Below, piece by piece: positions 15,051 to 23,493 of a stretch of DNA of 27,272 bases (positions are counted from its first letter, which is position 1; every line of letters starts with the position of its first letter). The position numbers and the translations under genes are program-made. The notes under the pieces were generated by a model. The model did no database searches and had not been told where the DNA came from. It worked only from the letters and a program-made list of their open reading frames with translations. Source of the stretch: JANMEX01 sp031422915. GTDB lineage: Bacteria; Pseudomonadota; Alphaproteobacteria; Rhizobiales; Rhizobiaceae. The stretch lies in contig JANPEK010000256.1 of assembly GCA_031422915.1 (NCBI GenBank), positions 1 to 27,272 on the forward strand, read 5' to 3'.

Positions 15051-15884
15051 TTGGCCGCGCTCGGTGCATTTGCAGATATTGTCAGGGCGCACGACTGGCC
15101 GCGCTACATCGCGACGCAGTTCGCGCCTGAAGACAAGCGCGCGGATTTGCTTGCGCTGTATGCGTTTGATGCGGAAGTTGACCGGATCACGCGGATCGCG
15201 TCTGATCCGCTGCCGGGCGAAATCCGGCTGCAATGGTGGCGCGAGGTGCTGCATGGCGAGCGTGCGGACGAGGGCGCGAGCCATCCGCTGGCCGTAGCGC
15301 TGCTGAAGGTGATCAACGACCACCGCCTGCCGCTGGATGCGTTTGACCGCTATCTGGAAGCGCAAACGTTTGCGCTCTACCACGATGCGTTTCCTGACAC
15401 GGTGGCGCTGGAGGCATGGTGCGGCGAGACGGCATCGGCGTTAATCCAGTTGGCGGCGCTTGTGCTTGACCGCGAGGCGGCGAAGGGCGCTGTGGAGGCG
15501 GCGGGTCACGGCGGTGTTGCGCTTGGCATCGCGGGCATTTTGCAGCGCCTGCCGCAGACGCGTGCGCGCGGGCAATGCTATTTGCCGGGCGATTTGCTCG
15601 CGGCCTGCGGCTTGACGCGCGAAGGTTTTGTTGCGGGCGAGGATTATGCGGCGATGAGCCGGGCTTGCAAGGCGATGGCGGAGCTGGGGCTTGGGCATGC
15701 GCAGAAGTTCAGGATGCATGCGACGGGCTTGCCAAAGACACTGAAACCGGTATTTCTGGCCTGTTCCGTTGCGCCGCTGGTGCTGAAGCGTTGTGCTGCG
15801 CGCCCGGAAGATGTGTATCGATCCAACGACAGAGTGTCACGGTTGCGCGAGTTTTCGACGATTGTTTGGGCGGCAATACGGTAA
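15051..15884 (+). CDS. Squalene/phytoene synthase-like protein, NDUFAF6-like
   Basis: A 277-residue all-helical protein of the isoprenoid synthase fold that probably lacks synthase chemistry. The first Asp-rich region reads YAFDAEVDRITRIASDP (37-53) rather than the usual DDxxD form. The second, where true synthases have N-x-x-R-D-x-x-E-D before the YLP segment, reads ILQRLPQTRARGQCYLPGDL. RLQWWREVL and the RARGQCYLP stretch instead fit NDUFAF6 (C8orf38), a mitochondrial complex I assembly factor. TTG 15051 is chosen: GGAG precedes it, and it lies 5 nt after the NDUFAF3-like stop. It is last in the yajC-secDF operon. A minor alternative is an active prenyl-transferring enzyme. Confidence 0.83.
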   Translation: MAALGAFADIVRAHDWPRYIATQFAPEDKRADLLALYAFDAEVDRITRIASDPLPGEIRLQWWREVLHGERADEGASHPLAVALLKVINDHRLPLDAFDRYLEAQTFALYHDAFPDTVALEAWCGETASALIQLAALVLDREAAKGAVEAAGHGGVALGIAGILQRLPQTRARGQCYLPGDLLAACGLTREGFVAGEDYAAMSRACKAMAELGLGHAQKFRMHATGLPKTLKPVFLACSVAPLVLKRCAARPEDVYRSNDRVSRLREFSTIVWAAIR

Positions 15885-16033
15885 CGTCATTGATTGGCAG
15901 TACCGGATTGCGTCGGCTAACGTGAGTAAGGTTCGCCCCTGCATTAACCGTGACCGCAAGATTTTGCATTTTCACCTTTTGTTAACCACGAAGCTCAACT
16001 AGGCTTGCAGCCCACAGTAGAGATGGGGAGTGG

Positions 16034-17329
16034 ATGCCCGTGGGCGTTTCCAGACTAGGCCTACCGTTGACCTTGCCGTGTGGCGCGGTTTTGAGAAACC
16101 GCATTGCAAAGGCTGCGATGACCGAGGGGCTCGCCGCTGGCGACAACCATGCAAATGCGCGGTTTGTCGAACTTTACCGGCGCTGGGGCGAGGGCGGCGC
16201 GGCGCTGCTGATCACCGGAAACGTGCTGGTTGACCGTTGGCATCTGGAGCGCGGCGGCAATCTGGCCATCGAAGGCGCGCAGTCGAATGCGGCACTGGCG
16301 TTTCTGGCCGACATGGCGACGGCAGCCAAGGCGCATGGCGCGCACATCTGGATGCAGCTGAATCATGCCGGCCGCCAGACGCAGAAGATGATAAACAAAA
16401 ACCCGAAAGCGCCATCAAACATCGGCCTGAAGATGGGCAACGGGCGCTTTGCCAAGCCGACGCCGATGACTGTGGACGAAATTGCCAAGGTGGTAGACGG
16501 GTTTGTTCACGCGGCGAGGACCGCTGAGGCGACAGGCTTTGACGGCGTGCAGGTGCACGCCGCACATGGGTATCTGATGTCGCAGTTCCTCTCGCCGCTG
16601 TCGAACCGGCGCACGGACCAGTATGGCGGCACGCTCGAAAACCGCGCTCGGTTTCTGCTCGACATTATCAAGGGTGTGCGTGAAGCGACACGCAAGCGGT
16701 TTGCCGTGTCGGTGAAATTGAACTCTGCTGATTTCCAGAAGGGCGGATTTTCCGACGATGAAAGCGCCACGGTGGCCAAATGGCTGGAGGAGGCCGGTGT
16801 TGATTTGATCGAAGTGTCCGGCGGCAACTATGAACAGCCGCGGATGATTGATTTTGACCGCAAGGACCCGCCCGCCAACAAGCGCGACAGCACGCTCAAG
16901 CGCGAGGCGTATTTCCTCGATTTTATCCCCAAGCTGCGCGCCAAAGTGTCAATTCCCGTGATGGTGACAGGCGGATTCCGGTCTGTGGCTGCAATGGAGC
17001 AGGCTATTGCAAACGATGGTGTCGACATGGTTGGCCTTGGACGCCCGCTGGTCATCGACCCGGATGGCGCACGGAAAATCCTGTCTGGCGAAGTGACAAA
17101 ACTGTTCAGCCGCGATGATGATTTGATCATCGGCAATGGTTTGCTCAGCCCGCGCTCGCCGATCAGTTTCCTGCGTGATCTCAACGCGTGGGGATCACTC
17201 GGCTGGTATTATGAGCATATTTATAGCCTTGCCGATGGCAAGAAGCCGAACCTGTCGCTGAGCGCGTTCAGGGCGTTGCTGGCTTATGACAGGACGGAGG
17301 GGAAGGCTGCCAAGGCGCTGATAAGGTAG
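16034..17329 (+). CDS. NADH:flavin oxidoreductase, Old Yellow Enzyme family
   Basis: A 431-residue FMN-dependent TIM-barrel enzyme that should reduce activated C=C bonds with NAD(P)H. Markers: RNRIAKAAMTEGLA (21-34), WMQLNHAGRQTQK (106-118), VHAAHGYLMSQFLSPLSNRR (174-193, with the substrate-binding His175/His178 pair), DQYGGTLENRARF, and the phosphate-binding end VMVTGGFRS then MVGLGRPLVIDPD. It lacks the C-terminal iron-sulfur and FAD/NAD domains of 2,4-dienoyl-CoA reductases. The start at 16034 has GGGGAG only 3 nt upstream, so GTG at 16040 is a possible true start. The 149 nt before it are AT-richer and probably contain its promoter. The natural substrate is unknown. Confidence 0.9.
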   Translation: MPVGVSRLGLPLTLPCGAVLRNRIAKAAMTEGLAAGDNHANARFVELYRRWGEGGAALLITGNVLVDRWHLERGGNLAIEGAQSNAALAFLADMATAAKAHGAHIWMQLNHAGRQTQKMINKNPKAPSNIGLKMGNGRFAKPTPMTVDEIAKVVDGFVHAARTAEATGFDGVQVHAAHGYLMSQFLSPLSNRRTDQYGGTLENRARFLLDIIKGVREATRKRFAVSVKLNSADFQKGGFSDDESATVAKWLEEAGVDLIEVSGGNYEQPRMIDFDRKDPPANKRDSTLKREAYFLDFIPKLRAKVSIPVMVTGGFRSVAAMEQAIANDGVDMVGLGRPLVIDPDGARKILSGEVTKLFSRDDDLIIGNGLLSPRSPISFLRDLNAWGSLGWYYEHIYSLADGKKPNLSLSAFRALLAYDRTEGKAAKALIR

Positions 17330-17385
17330 AGGGGTTGGTTGATCGCTTTCGGCTGGCTTGCTTTTGTGGGGTCAGACTAGTTTTC

Positions 17386-17456
17386 AAGGCCTTGTGCGAG
17401 GCCGCCCCTCATCTGCCTGTCGGCATCTTCTCCCCGCAGAAGTTGCGGGGAGAAGA
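17386..17456. repeat. Rhizobial palindromic repeat of the CTCCCC/GGGGAG family
   Basis: It contains a perfect 13-bp stem, TCTTCTCCCCGCA (17426-17438) and TGCGGGGAGAAGA (17444-17456), with a 5-nt loop. The bases before the stem (AAGGCCTTGTGCGAGG, then CCCCTCATCTGCCTGTCGG) closely match the outer part of the repeat at 10429-10470. It lies between convergent genes (OYE enzyme and DUF3253) and could act as a bidirectional transcript end, although no U-run follows. Confidence 0.8.
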
Positions 17457-17512
17457 CAGACGCCTTGCATCATTTCTGCTATGTGTTTGATATTAAGAAT
17501 TAAACTGGTAAC

Positions 17513-17776
17513 TCACCCTACCAAGGGAAGCCGCATGCGGTATAGGCCGCGCAGTTCGGCGACCGGGACGGGTTTGTTATGGCGCAGGAGTTCTATCTGG
17601 CCGGACGTCGCAAGGCGCTTGGACGCGAGCTTGATGACGGCCATCAGTTTGCGCCATTCCTTCTCGTCATTGCTTGACAGGGCCACAGCGACATCCATCG
17701 GCGCAATGGTCTTGCCGGGACCAGCTTTTGCCAGAAGGCGCAGCGTGGTTTCTTCGATTTCGGTCTCACTGGCCAT
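17513..17776 (-). CDS. DUF3253 domain protein
   Basis: A small soluble protein of 87 residues. It starts MASETEIEETTLRLLAKAGP and has a winged-helix-like pattern (helices, then RLATSGQIELLRHNKPVPVA), as in DUF3253. DNA-binding is possible but not shown. The start has AGGAA 7 nt upstream and overlaps the end of the DUF599 gene by 11 nt, so the two form an operon. No function is established. Confidence 0.8.
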   Translation of the reverse strand: MASETEIEETTLRLLAKAGPGKTIAPMDVAVALSSNDEKEWRKLMAVIKLASKRLATSGQIELLRHNKPVPVAELRGLYRMRLPLVG

Positions 17777-18476
17777 TGTCAGTTCCTAAAAGCGCCGCGC
17801 GGGCGCGGGAAAAATATTGGCGGCGGATCAGCACCGACATGATGAACACTGTCGAGGCCATAAACACATATGGCCCGGCATACCAGCCCATAAAGCCAAT
17901 CGACAGGAAGATGGCGCGCAGGCCCGCGTTGTAATGGCGGCCGGCGAGGAGATTGAAGCTGAGCGCCTTCTTGCCCGCAGCTTTCGCCGCGGCAGATGGA
18001 GCGACGCCGTCCTCAGTGAAAGGCACGGCTCCGATCAGGATCGAGCAGTAGTTTTGCAGCCGGTATGACCACGAGAATTTGAAGAATGCGTAGGCATAGA
18101 TGAGCAGCAGAACCATGGTTTTGAACTCGAACATGGCGCGGGACGACGGGATCATGACCGGCAGGTGGCCCGCAATATTGAGCACCTGGTCTGACGCGTT
18201 CATCAGCGCAAAACAGCCGCCGATGGCGAAGACGGAGGTGGAAGCAAAGAAGGCTGTGCCCTGCTGCAGACCGGCAATGACGGACGTATCGATGACGCGC
18301 AGCTCGCGCGAGATCATGACATTCATCCAATTGGCCCGCTCGCGGTTCATCAGAACATTCAGCGATTGCCGGCTGGTGAAACGACCGCCGGTGGACAACG
18401 CATAGCCAAACCAGCTGATGACGAATAGAATGAGTGCTGTGGCGTCGGACCAGGTATATAGGTGAATGTAATCCAT
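17766..18476 (-). CDS. DUF599 integral membrane protein
   Basis: A 236-residue inner-membrane protein of the DUF599 family. It starts MDYIHLYTWSDATALILFVI. Membrane spans lie near 10-30, 75-100, 115-145 and 190-215, joined by the conserved basic segment SLNVLMNRERANWMNVM and REARVIDTS-like RELRVIDTSVIAGLQQGTAF. The family's function is unknown. ATG 18476 is preferred over the longer open frame (18515) because GGGAGAGG lies directly upstream and the family begins here. It is divergent from the serine dehydratase gene (114 nt apart) and overlaps the DUF3253 start by 11 nt. Confidence 0.85.
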   Translation of the reverse strand: MDYIHLYTWSDATALILFVISWFGYALSTGGRFTSRQSLNVLMNRERANWMNVMISRELRVIDTSVIAGLQQGTAFFASTSVFAIGGCFALMNASDQVLNIAGHLPVMIPSSRAMFEFKTMVLLLIYAYAFFKFSWSYRLQNYCSILIGAVPFTEDGVAPSAAAKAAGKKALSFNLLAGRHYNAGLRAIFLSIGFMGWYAGPYVFMASTVFIMSVLIRRQYFSRARAALLGTDNGQ

Positions 18477-18590
18477 CGGCCTCTCCCGGCTGCCTAGCGT
18501 TGTCGCTGCCGTCACACCGGCAGTCGCGAACCGAAGCGGCCCAACGGTTTGGTTTGGACCACAATAAACCCCGCAATCAAGGGCAATTGC

Positions 18591-19991
18591 ATGTTCCTTT
18601 CGGTTTTCGACCTGTTTAAGATCGGCATCGGTCCGTCATCATCGCATACGATGGGGCCGATGGTGGCGGCGACGCGGTTTCTGGACGAGATCATCAACGG
18701 TGACTGGCCGCGCCCTTATGGCGCAAAGGTGGCGGCGATCAAGGTGAGCCTGCATGGCTCGCTCGCCTACACTGGCATCGGCCACGCCACGGACCGGGCG
18801 GTGATCCTGGGTCTCTGTGGCGAAAAGCCGGACACGATGGACATCGAAGGCGCGGAGGCGCTGTTGGAGAAGGTGGCGCGGACCAAAACGGTCCAGCCTG
18901 AAGGGCATCCGTCCTACAGGTTTGATCCAGCGGTCGATCTGGTGTTGGACAAGAAGACACCGCTGCCCGGCCACGCCAACGGCATGGCCTTCACGGCACT
19001 CGACGAGGACGGCTGGCAGATGCTGCGCGTGCCGTATTTTTCGGTTGGCGGCGGTTTTGTGCTGAGCGGCGATGAGCTGGCGGCAGCGAAGTCGCAAAGC
19101 TTTAAGCCTTCGGGTCCTGTCGTTCCTTATCCTTTCAAAAACGCCAACGAGATGCTGGCGATGGCGAAGAAATCCGGCCTGTCGATTGCCGAAATGAAGC
19201 GGGCGAACGAAGAGACGATCATGTCGCGCGAGGCGCTGGACGCCGGGCTGGACCGCGTTTGGGCGGCGATGGATGCGTGTATTTCGAGCGGGCTGGCGCG
19301 TGATGGCATCATGCCGGGCGGGCTGAAGGTCAAGCGCCGCGCCAAGGCGATTTTTGAACAGCTGAACGCCAACTGGGGCACCAATATTCCCAATCCATTG
19401 CTGGCGAACGACTGGCTGTCAGTCTACGCGATGGCGGTCAACGAGGAGAACGCTTCGGGCGGGCGCATTGTGACTGCGCCGACGAACGGTGCGGCAGGCG
19501 TATTGCCGGCGGTGGTCAAATATTATCTGCGCTTCCACGACGCCAACGACCGCGACGGGATACGCAACTTCATGTTGACAGCAGCGGCGGTTGGCGGGCT
19601 GATCAAGCACAATGCGTCCATTTCCGGTGCGGAAGTTGGGTGTCAGGGCGAAGTGGGATCGGCGGCGGCGATGGCGGCGGCGGGACTGGCAGCGGCTCTG
19701 GGCGGAACGCCGGAACAGATTGAAAATGCAGCTGAAATTGCGCTGGAACATCACCTTGGCATGACCTGCGACCCGATTGCCGGATTGGTGCAGGTGCCAT
19801 GCATCGAGAGAAATGCGCTCGGCGCGGTCAAGGCTGTGACAGCGGCATCGCTGGCGCTGAAGGGAGACGGCAGCCATTTCGTGCCGCTCGACGCTGCGAT
19901 TGAGACGATGCGCCAGACAGGCAGGGACATGGACGAGCGGTACAAGGAGACGAGTTTGGGCGGGCTTGCCGTGAATGTGGTGGAATGTTGA
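18591..19991 (+). CDS. sdaA: L-serine dehydratase (iron-sulfur type, single chain)
   Basis: Cytosolic L-serine ammonia-lyase of 466 residues: L-serine to pyruvate and ammonia, using an oxygen-labile [4Fe-4S] cluster. The N-terminal beta domain carries SVFDLFKIGIGPSSSHT (residues 4-20). The alpha domain has NGAAGVLPAVVKYY (299-312) and the three cluster cysteines in VGCQGEVGS (Cys351), MTCDPIAGL (Cys393) and VPCIERNA (Cys404). Length matches the one-chain SdaA type, not the split form. ATG 18591 is chosen (AAGGGCA upstream). An earlier in-frame ATG at 18549 would add 14 residues before the conserved start. No regulator or serine transporter is adjacent. Confidence 0.94.
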   Translation: MFLSVFDLFKIGIGPSSSHTMGPMVAATRFLDEIINGDWPRPYGAKVAAIKVSLHGSLAYTGIGHATDRAVILGLCGEKPDTMDIEGAEALLEKVARTKTVQPEGHPSYRFDPAVDLVLDKKTPLPGHANGMAFTALDEDGWQMLRVPYFSVGGGFVLSGDELAAAKSQSFKPSGPVVPYPFKNANEMLAMAKKSGLSIAEMKRANEETIMSREALDAGLDRVWAAMDACISSGLARDGIMPGGLKVKRRAKAIFEQLNANWGTNIPNPLLANDWLSVYAMAVNEENASGGRIVTAPTNGAAGVLPAVVKYYLRFHDANDRDGIRNFMLTAAAVGGLIKHNASISGAEVGCQGEVGSAAAMAAAGLAAALGGTPEQIENAAEIALEHHLGMTCDPIAGLVQVPCIERNALGAVKAVTAASLALKGDGSHFVPLDAAIETMRQTGRDMDERYKETSLGGLAVNVVEC

Positions 19992-20045
19992 GCCGAGTTG
20001 GCGATCAAGATTGAACCCGCATGCTGGCTGCCCTAAGTCGATGCC

Positions 20046-20483
20046 ATGGCTTTGAACATTCTCAAACTTTGCGTCGGCTGTGACTCGATTGAAGATCTCG
20101 TTGAATGGCGCGATCAGGATGCGGCTTGGAAGCGGGCCAATGGTTTGCCGGTTGAGCAACATCACGTGACGCGGATGTTTCCGCAGCGCAAGGACGAAGT
20201 GACCGATGGCGGGTCGCTGTATTGGGTTATCAAGGGCAATGTTCAATGCCGCCAGAAGATCATCGACCTGCGGCCGGTCAAAGGCGATGACGGCATCAGC
20301 CGCTGCCAGATCGTGATGGCGCACGAGGTTATCCCGACGCAGTGGCAACCGCGCAGACCGTTTCAAGGGTGGCGCTATCTGACGCAGAAAGAAGCGCCGG
20401 CAGACCTGCAAGGCGGGCTGAAAGGCATGGCGGAAATGCCGCGCGAATTGCGCGAGGAGCTTGCCAGTCTCGGCCTGCTGTGA
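20046..20483 (+). CDS. DUF1489 family protein
   Basis: A 145-residue soluble protein beginning MALNILKLCVGCDSIEDLVE. Conserved DUF1489 features are the Cys pair near residues 9-12, the VTRMFPQRKDEVTDGGSLYW block, VIKGNVQCRQKI and the GWRYLTQKEAPADL segment near the C-terminus. The family is essentially alphaproteobacterial, and its function is unknown to me. It follows sdaA after 54 nt and precedes mipZ by 123 nt. That gap contains a perfect 14-bp palindrome, ACAAGCCGGCTTGT, at 20489-20502. Confidence 0.88.
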   Translation: MALNILKLCVGCDSIEDLVEWRDQDAAWKRANGLPVEQHHVTRMFPQRKDEVTDGGSLYWVIKGNVQCRQKIIDLRPVKGDDGISRCQIVMAHEVIPTQWQPRRPFQGWRYLTQKEAPADLQGGLKGMAEMPRELREELASLGLL

Positions 20484-20606
20484 GCGTCACAAGCCGGCTT
20501 GTAACCATCCGTCTTTACCAAAAACGCACGATGGGCGCTGAAGCCATTGATAATCATCGATTTTTACCGGCCTTTCTGATACAGTCATGATGGATGGGTG
20601 ACGTAG

Positions 20607-21542
20607 ATGGCTGAAAATCCGGATGGTGAGGGAACAGGATCGGTGCGCAAACTTGCGCATGTGATCGTTGTCGGCAACGAAAAGGGTGGCTCCGGCAAGT
20701 CGACACTGTCTGTGCACATCGCAGTGGCGCTGCTGAAAGCCGGCTTCAAAGTCGCAACGCTCGATCTCGACTCCCGTCAACTGTCGCTGACCCGCTACAT
20801 TGAAAACCGGCGCAAATGGGCTGCGAAATCCGGTGTCGTACTGGAGATGCCGACGCATCATGCCGTGACGCGCACGCAAGGCGCGTTTACGGTTGCCAAT
20901 GAAGATGCCGAGCGCAGCGAGTTGATTGACCGGCTAACGACCGTTGAACAGAGCCATGATTTTGTTGTCATCGATACGCCCGGCTCGGACACGTATTTGC
21001 AGCGGCTGGTGCATTTGATGGCGGACACGCTGGTGACGCCGGTCAATGACTCGTTTGTTGACTTTGACGTGTTGGCAAAGGTGGATGCGGACACCAACGA
21101 GGTCACCGAGATTTCGCACTATGCCAAGGAGGTTCGCAACGCGCGGCGCGAGCGGCGGCAGGCGGATGGCGGCTTTATCGACTGGGTGGTGGTGCGCAAC
21201 CGGTTGGGCAGCCTGCAATCGCGCAATGAGCTGCGCTTGAGCGCAGTCATCCAGCGATTGGGTGCGGAACTTGGCTACCGGGTCGCTGACGGCGTGACCG
21301 AACGGGTGGTATTTCGCGAGTTTTTCCCGATAGGTCTGACAGCATTGGACGAGTTTGACGAGCATGTTCTGGGTACGCCGCCGACGATGTCACATCTGTC
21401 GGCGCGTCAGGAAATCCGCAAACTGATCGCAGCGCTCAATTTGCCGGTTGATGAAGAGAGCCGGGCAAAGGCCGAGCAGCGCAAGACCTGGCTGCAGGAC
21501 CCGATGAAGCACGTCGTGCTGCCGGATATATTCGTCAGCTAA
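20607..21542 (+). CDS. mipZ: MipZ-type ParA-like division-site ATPase
   Basis: A 311-residue deviant-Walker ATPase. In Caulobacter MipZ forms a pole-to-centre gradient with ParB and blocks FtsZ assembly away from midcell. Seen here: the deviant Walker A NEKGGSGKSTLSVH (24-37), a TLDLDSRQLSLTRYIENR block specific to MipZ-like proteins rather than plasmid ParA, and the switch/Walker B FVVIDTPGSDTYLQRL (119-134). DWVVVRNRLGSLQSRNELRL fits the conserved MipZ middle. The start has only a modest ribosome site (GGTGA). Its last 8 nt overlap the convergent small gene. Confidence 0.92.
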   Translation: MAENPDGEGTGSVRKLAHVIVVGNEKGGSGKSTLSVHIAVALLKAGFKVATLDLDSRQLSLTRYIENRRKWAAKSGVVLEMPTHHAVTRTQGAFTVANEDAERSELIDRLTTVEQSHDFVVIDTPGSDTYLQRLVHLMADTLVTPVNDSFVDFDVLAKVDADTNEVTEISHYAKEVRNARRERRQADGGFIDWVVVRNRLGSLQSRNELRLSAVIQRLGAELGYRVADGVTERVVFREFFPIGLTALDEFDEHVLGTPPTMSHLSARQEIRKLIAALNLPVDEESRAKAEQRKTWLQDPMKHVVLPDIFVS

Positions 21543-21825
21543 ACGAGAACGATTTTGGCTTGGCTTTGTAGCCGAAGCGGACTGCCGATACGCCGTCCGG
21601 CGACTTGACGACGAGTTTCACTGACACGGCTGGCAGCGAGTTGCGCCAGGCGCGGGCACCGTGGCTGAGCAACATGCCGACCAGATCGCGCGTTTTGAGT
21701 TTTGGCTTTTTGCGGGTGTCGGCAAGACGCATGGCCGCTGTTCGCAGCGCGCTGAGGGTTGCCGGGATCTTGATATCTTCTTTCGACGTGTTCGACGCCT
21801 TTTGGTCGGTCTTGTCAGCGCGCAT
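21535..21825 (-). CDS. Small basic hypothetical protein
   Basis: A 96-residue, lysine- and arginine-rich protein with no signal peptide or membrane span. It starts MRADKTDQKASNTSKEDIKI, continues LRTAAMRLADTRKKPKLKTR and ends GYKAKPKSFSFS. I do not recognise a family. ATG 21825 is preferred because AAGG lies 8 nt upstream; a TTG five codons earlier is possible. It lies 36 nt after the D,D-carboxypeptidase stop on the same strand, so co-transcription is likely. It overlaps the 3' end of mipZ by 8 nt. Confidence 0.55.
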   Translation of the reverse strand: MRADKTDQKASNTSKEDIKIPATLSALRTAAMRLADTRKKPKLKTRDLVGMLLSHGARAWRNSLPAVSVKLVVKSPDGVSAVRFGYKAKPKSFSFS

Positions 21826-21861
21826 GTTGATAACCTTCAAACTCTGTACAAACAGGTTGGT

Positions 21862-23217
21862 TCAATTGTTGAGGGCAAAGCAGCCGTATTGCTTCTTCTT
21901 CAGCGCTTCGCAGGCGTTCCAGGCTTGCGCCTTGGTATCAAAGCCGCCGAAACGCGCACGGAACAGGGTGGCAGAGCCCTTTTTAACTTGCTGAGTGAAC
22001 GGATTGGCGCTTGCCAACGCCTTGCCGCCGACGGACTGCGCCTTGTTCAGGATTTTCATGGCACCGGATTCAGACTCTGCTGCGGCGATCTGAATGATCC
22101 ATGCACCGGTGCCGCTGGGAGCTGGCATGTCCTGCGGCGCGGATGCTGTGGTGACTGGATCGATTGCACCGGTGTTGGCCTCAATCTCTTCAGTCACTGA
22201 CACAATCGGACGCTCGGCAGGTGTCGGGGCGATCGAGGCAACCACGGGTTCGATCATGGCGACCACTTTTTTGGCGGCAGGCACCGGGGCTGGATCGGCA
22301 AGCGCCAGTGTTTCCTGCTCGATTGTGGCCTTCTTTTTGCCCGTCAGCTTGGCAAGCAGGCCGCCGCTGGCGGTGCGATTCGACGCTTTGGGCAGGTATT
22401 TCTTGATCAGCGATGCCACTTCCGCGTCGCGGCTGCGCCCGGATTGACCGCCGAGCACGACGGTGACCAGCTTTTTGTTATCGAGAGAAACTGAAGAGAC
22501 GAGATTGAAGCCGGACATGCGGGTATAGCCGGTCTTGATGCCATCAACGCCTGCCACGCGGCCCAAAAGCTTGTTGTGGTTGGCAAGGCGCGAGCGGCCG
22601 TAAGTGAACGAGCGCACCGAGAAATATTTGTAATACTGCGGAAAATCCGTGCGCAGCGCGATACCGAGCACCGCCATGTCGCGGGCGGTTGTGATCTGGC
22701 GCGCGTCGGGAAGACCTGAAGCATTGTAGAAGCGGGTGTTCTTCATCCCGATGGACCGCGCCTTGGCGGTCATCATCTGGGCAAAGCGCGCTTCCGTGCC
22801 GCCGATCAGCTCGGCAGAAGCGGCGGCTGCGTCGTTTGCGGACTTTGTAACCAGCGACAGAATTGCGGTTTCCACCGTGATTGAACCTCCAGCCTTTACG
22901 CCCAGCTTGGTCGGCGCCATCGACGCTGCATGTTTGGAGAACGGGACAGGTGACGCGCGGTTGATGCGGCCGGATTCCATCGCATCAAACAGCATGTAAA
23001 GTGTCATCATCTTGGTCAAAGATGCAGGATGGCGCGGCGCATCGGCGCTGGCGGAATAAAGGATCTTGCCGGTGTTCGCATCGACCACGATGGCGGCGTG
23101 CTTGCTGGCGGCCTGCGCATTGGAAGTCATCAGGAAACTGGCGGCAAGCGTTGCGGCCAGCACAGCTTTGGAGATGGCGCGAGCCATTGACGAAACGCGG
23201 TTTACAAAATGACGCAC
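21862..23217 (-). CDS. D-alanyl-D-alanine carboxypeptidase (S11 family) with C-terminal SPOR domain
   Basis: A 451-residue periplasmic penicillin-binding protein that trims the terminal D-Ala from peptidoglycan pentapeptides. Signal peptide: VLAATLAASFLMTSNAQA-A. Active-site motifs: SLTK (Ser66-Lys69), SAN (126-128) and KTG (228-230). A low-complexity Ala/Pro linker leads to a SPOR domain at about 370-451 (AWIIQIAAAESESGAMKILN, RARFGGFDTKAQAWNACEAL), which binds denuded septal glycan and suggests septal targeting. GTG 23217 has AAGAGAG upstream; ATG 23187 (441 residues) is an alternative that keeps the signal peptide. Nearness to mipZ fits a division/envelope theme, though the genes are convergent. 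Confidence 0.92.
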   Translation of the reverse strand: MRHFVNRVSSMARAISKAVLAATLAASFLMTSNAQAASKHAAIVVDANTGKILYSASADAPRHPASLTKMMTLYMLFDAMESGRINRASPVPFSKHAASMAPTKLGVKAGGSITVETAILSLVTKSANDAAAASAELIGGTEARFAQMMTAKARSIGMKNTRFYNASGLPDARQITTARDMAVLGIALRTDFPQYYKYFSVRSFTYGRSRLANHNKLLGRVAGVDGIKTGYTRMSGFNLVSSVSLDNKKLVTVVLGGQSGRSRDAEVASLIKKYLPKASNRTASGGLLAKLTGKKKATIEQETLALADPAPVPAAKKVVAMIEPVVASIAPTPAERPIVSVTEEIEANTGAIDPVTTASAPQDMPAPSGTGAWIIQIAAAESESGAMKILNKAQSVGGKALASANPFTQQVKKGSATLFRARFGGFDTKAQAWNACEALKKKQYGCFALNN

Positions 23218-23399
23218 GGCAACTCTCTTGGCTACTGGGTACTCAGGGACGCTTTGCGCAACTGCACAACAGCTAAAACTGTAGGCAAACGTCGTTACCA
23301 AACTCTTAGCTGGATGGAGAAAAGCGTATCTTTTTGGCGCACATGACGAGGCTGACGAAAGATTGTTTGGCTCGCACAAACCATTCCTGCGGCAAAACC

Positions 23400-23427
23400 T
23401 TGTTTCCGGCGCAGGAGGCCTTAAAAT
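23400..23427 (+). promoter_or_regulatory. Candidate promoter of clpS-clpA
   Basis: TTGTTT (23400-23405) and TAAAAT (23422-23427), spaced 16 nt, lie about 67 nt upstream of the clpS ATG. They sit in the 276-nt divergent interval with the carboxypeptidase gene. This is a moderate sigma-70 match. No heat-shock-type motif is evident. Confidence 0.4.
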
Positions 23428-23493
23428 ATCGTTGTGAGTCACTAGGTATTGCAGACCGGGCATTCGCCATGGTCACACCGCGCTAAGGCAGAC

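Noticed and set aside
20489..20502. Perfect 14-bp palindrome ACAAGCCGGCTTGT as a terminator
   Set aside because: No loop and no U-run follows. A short perfect palindrome may be chance or a protein site; too little to call a feature.
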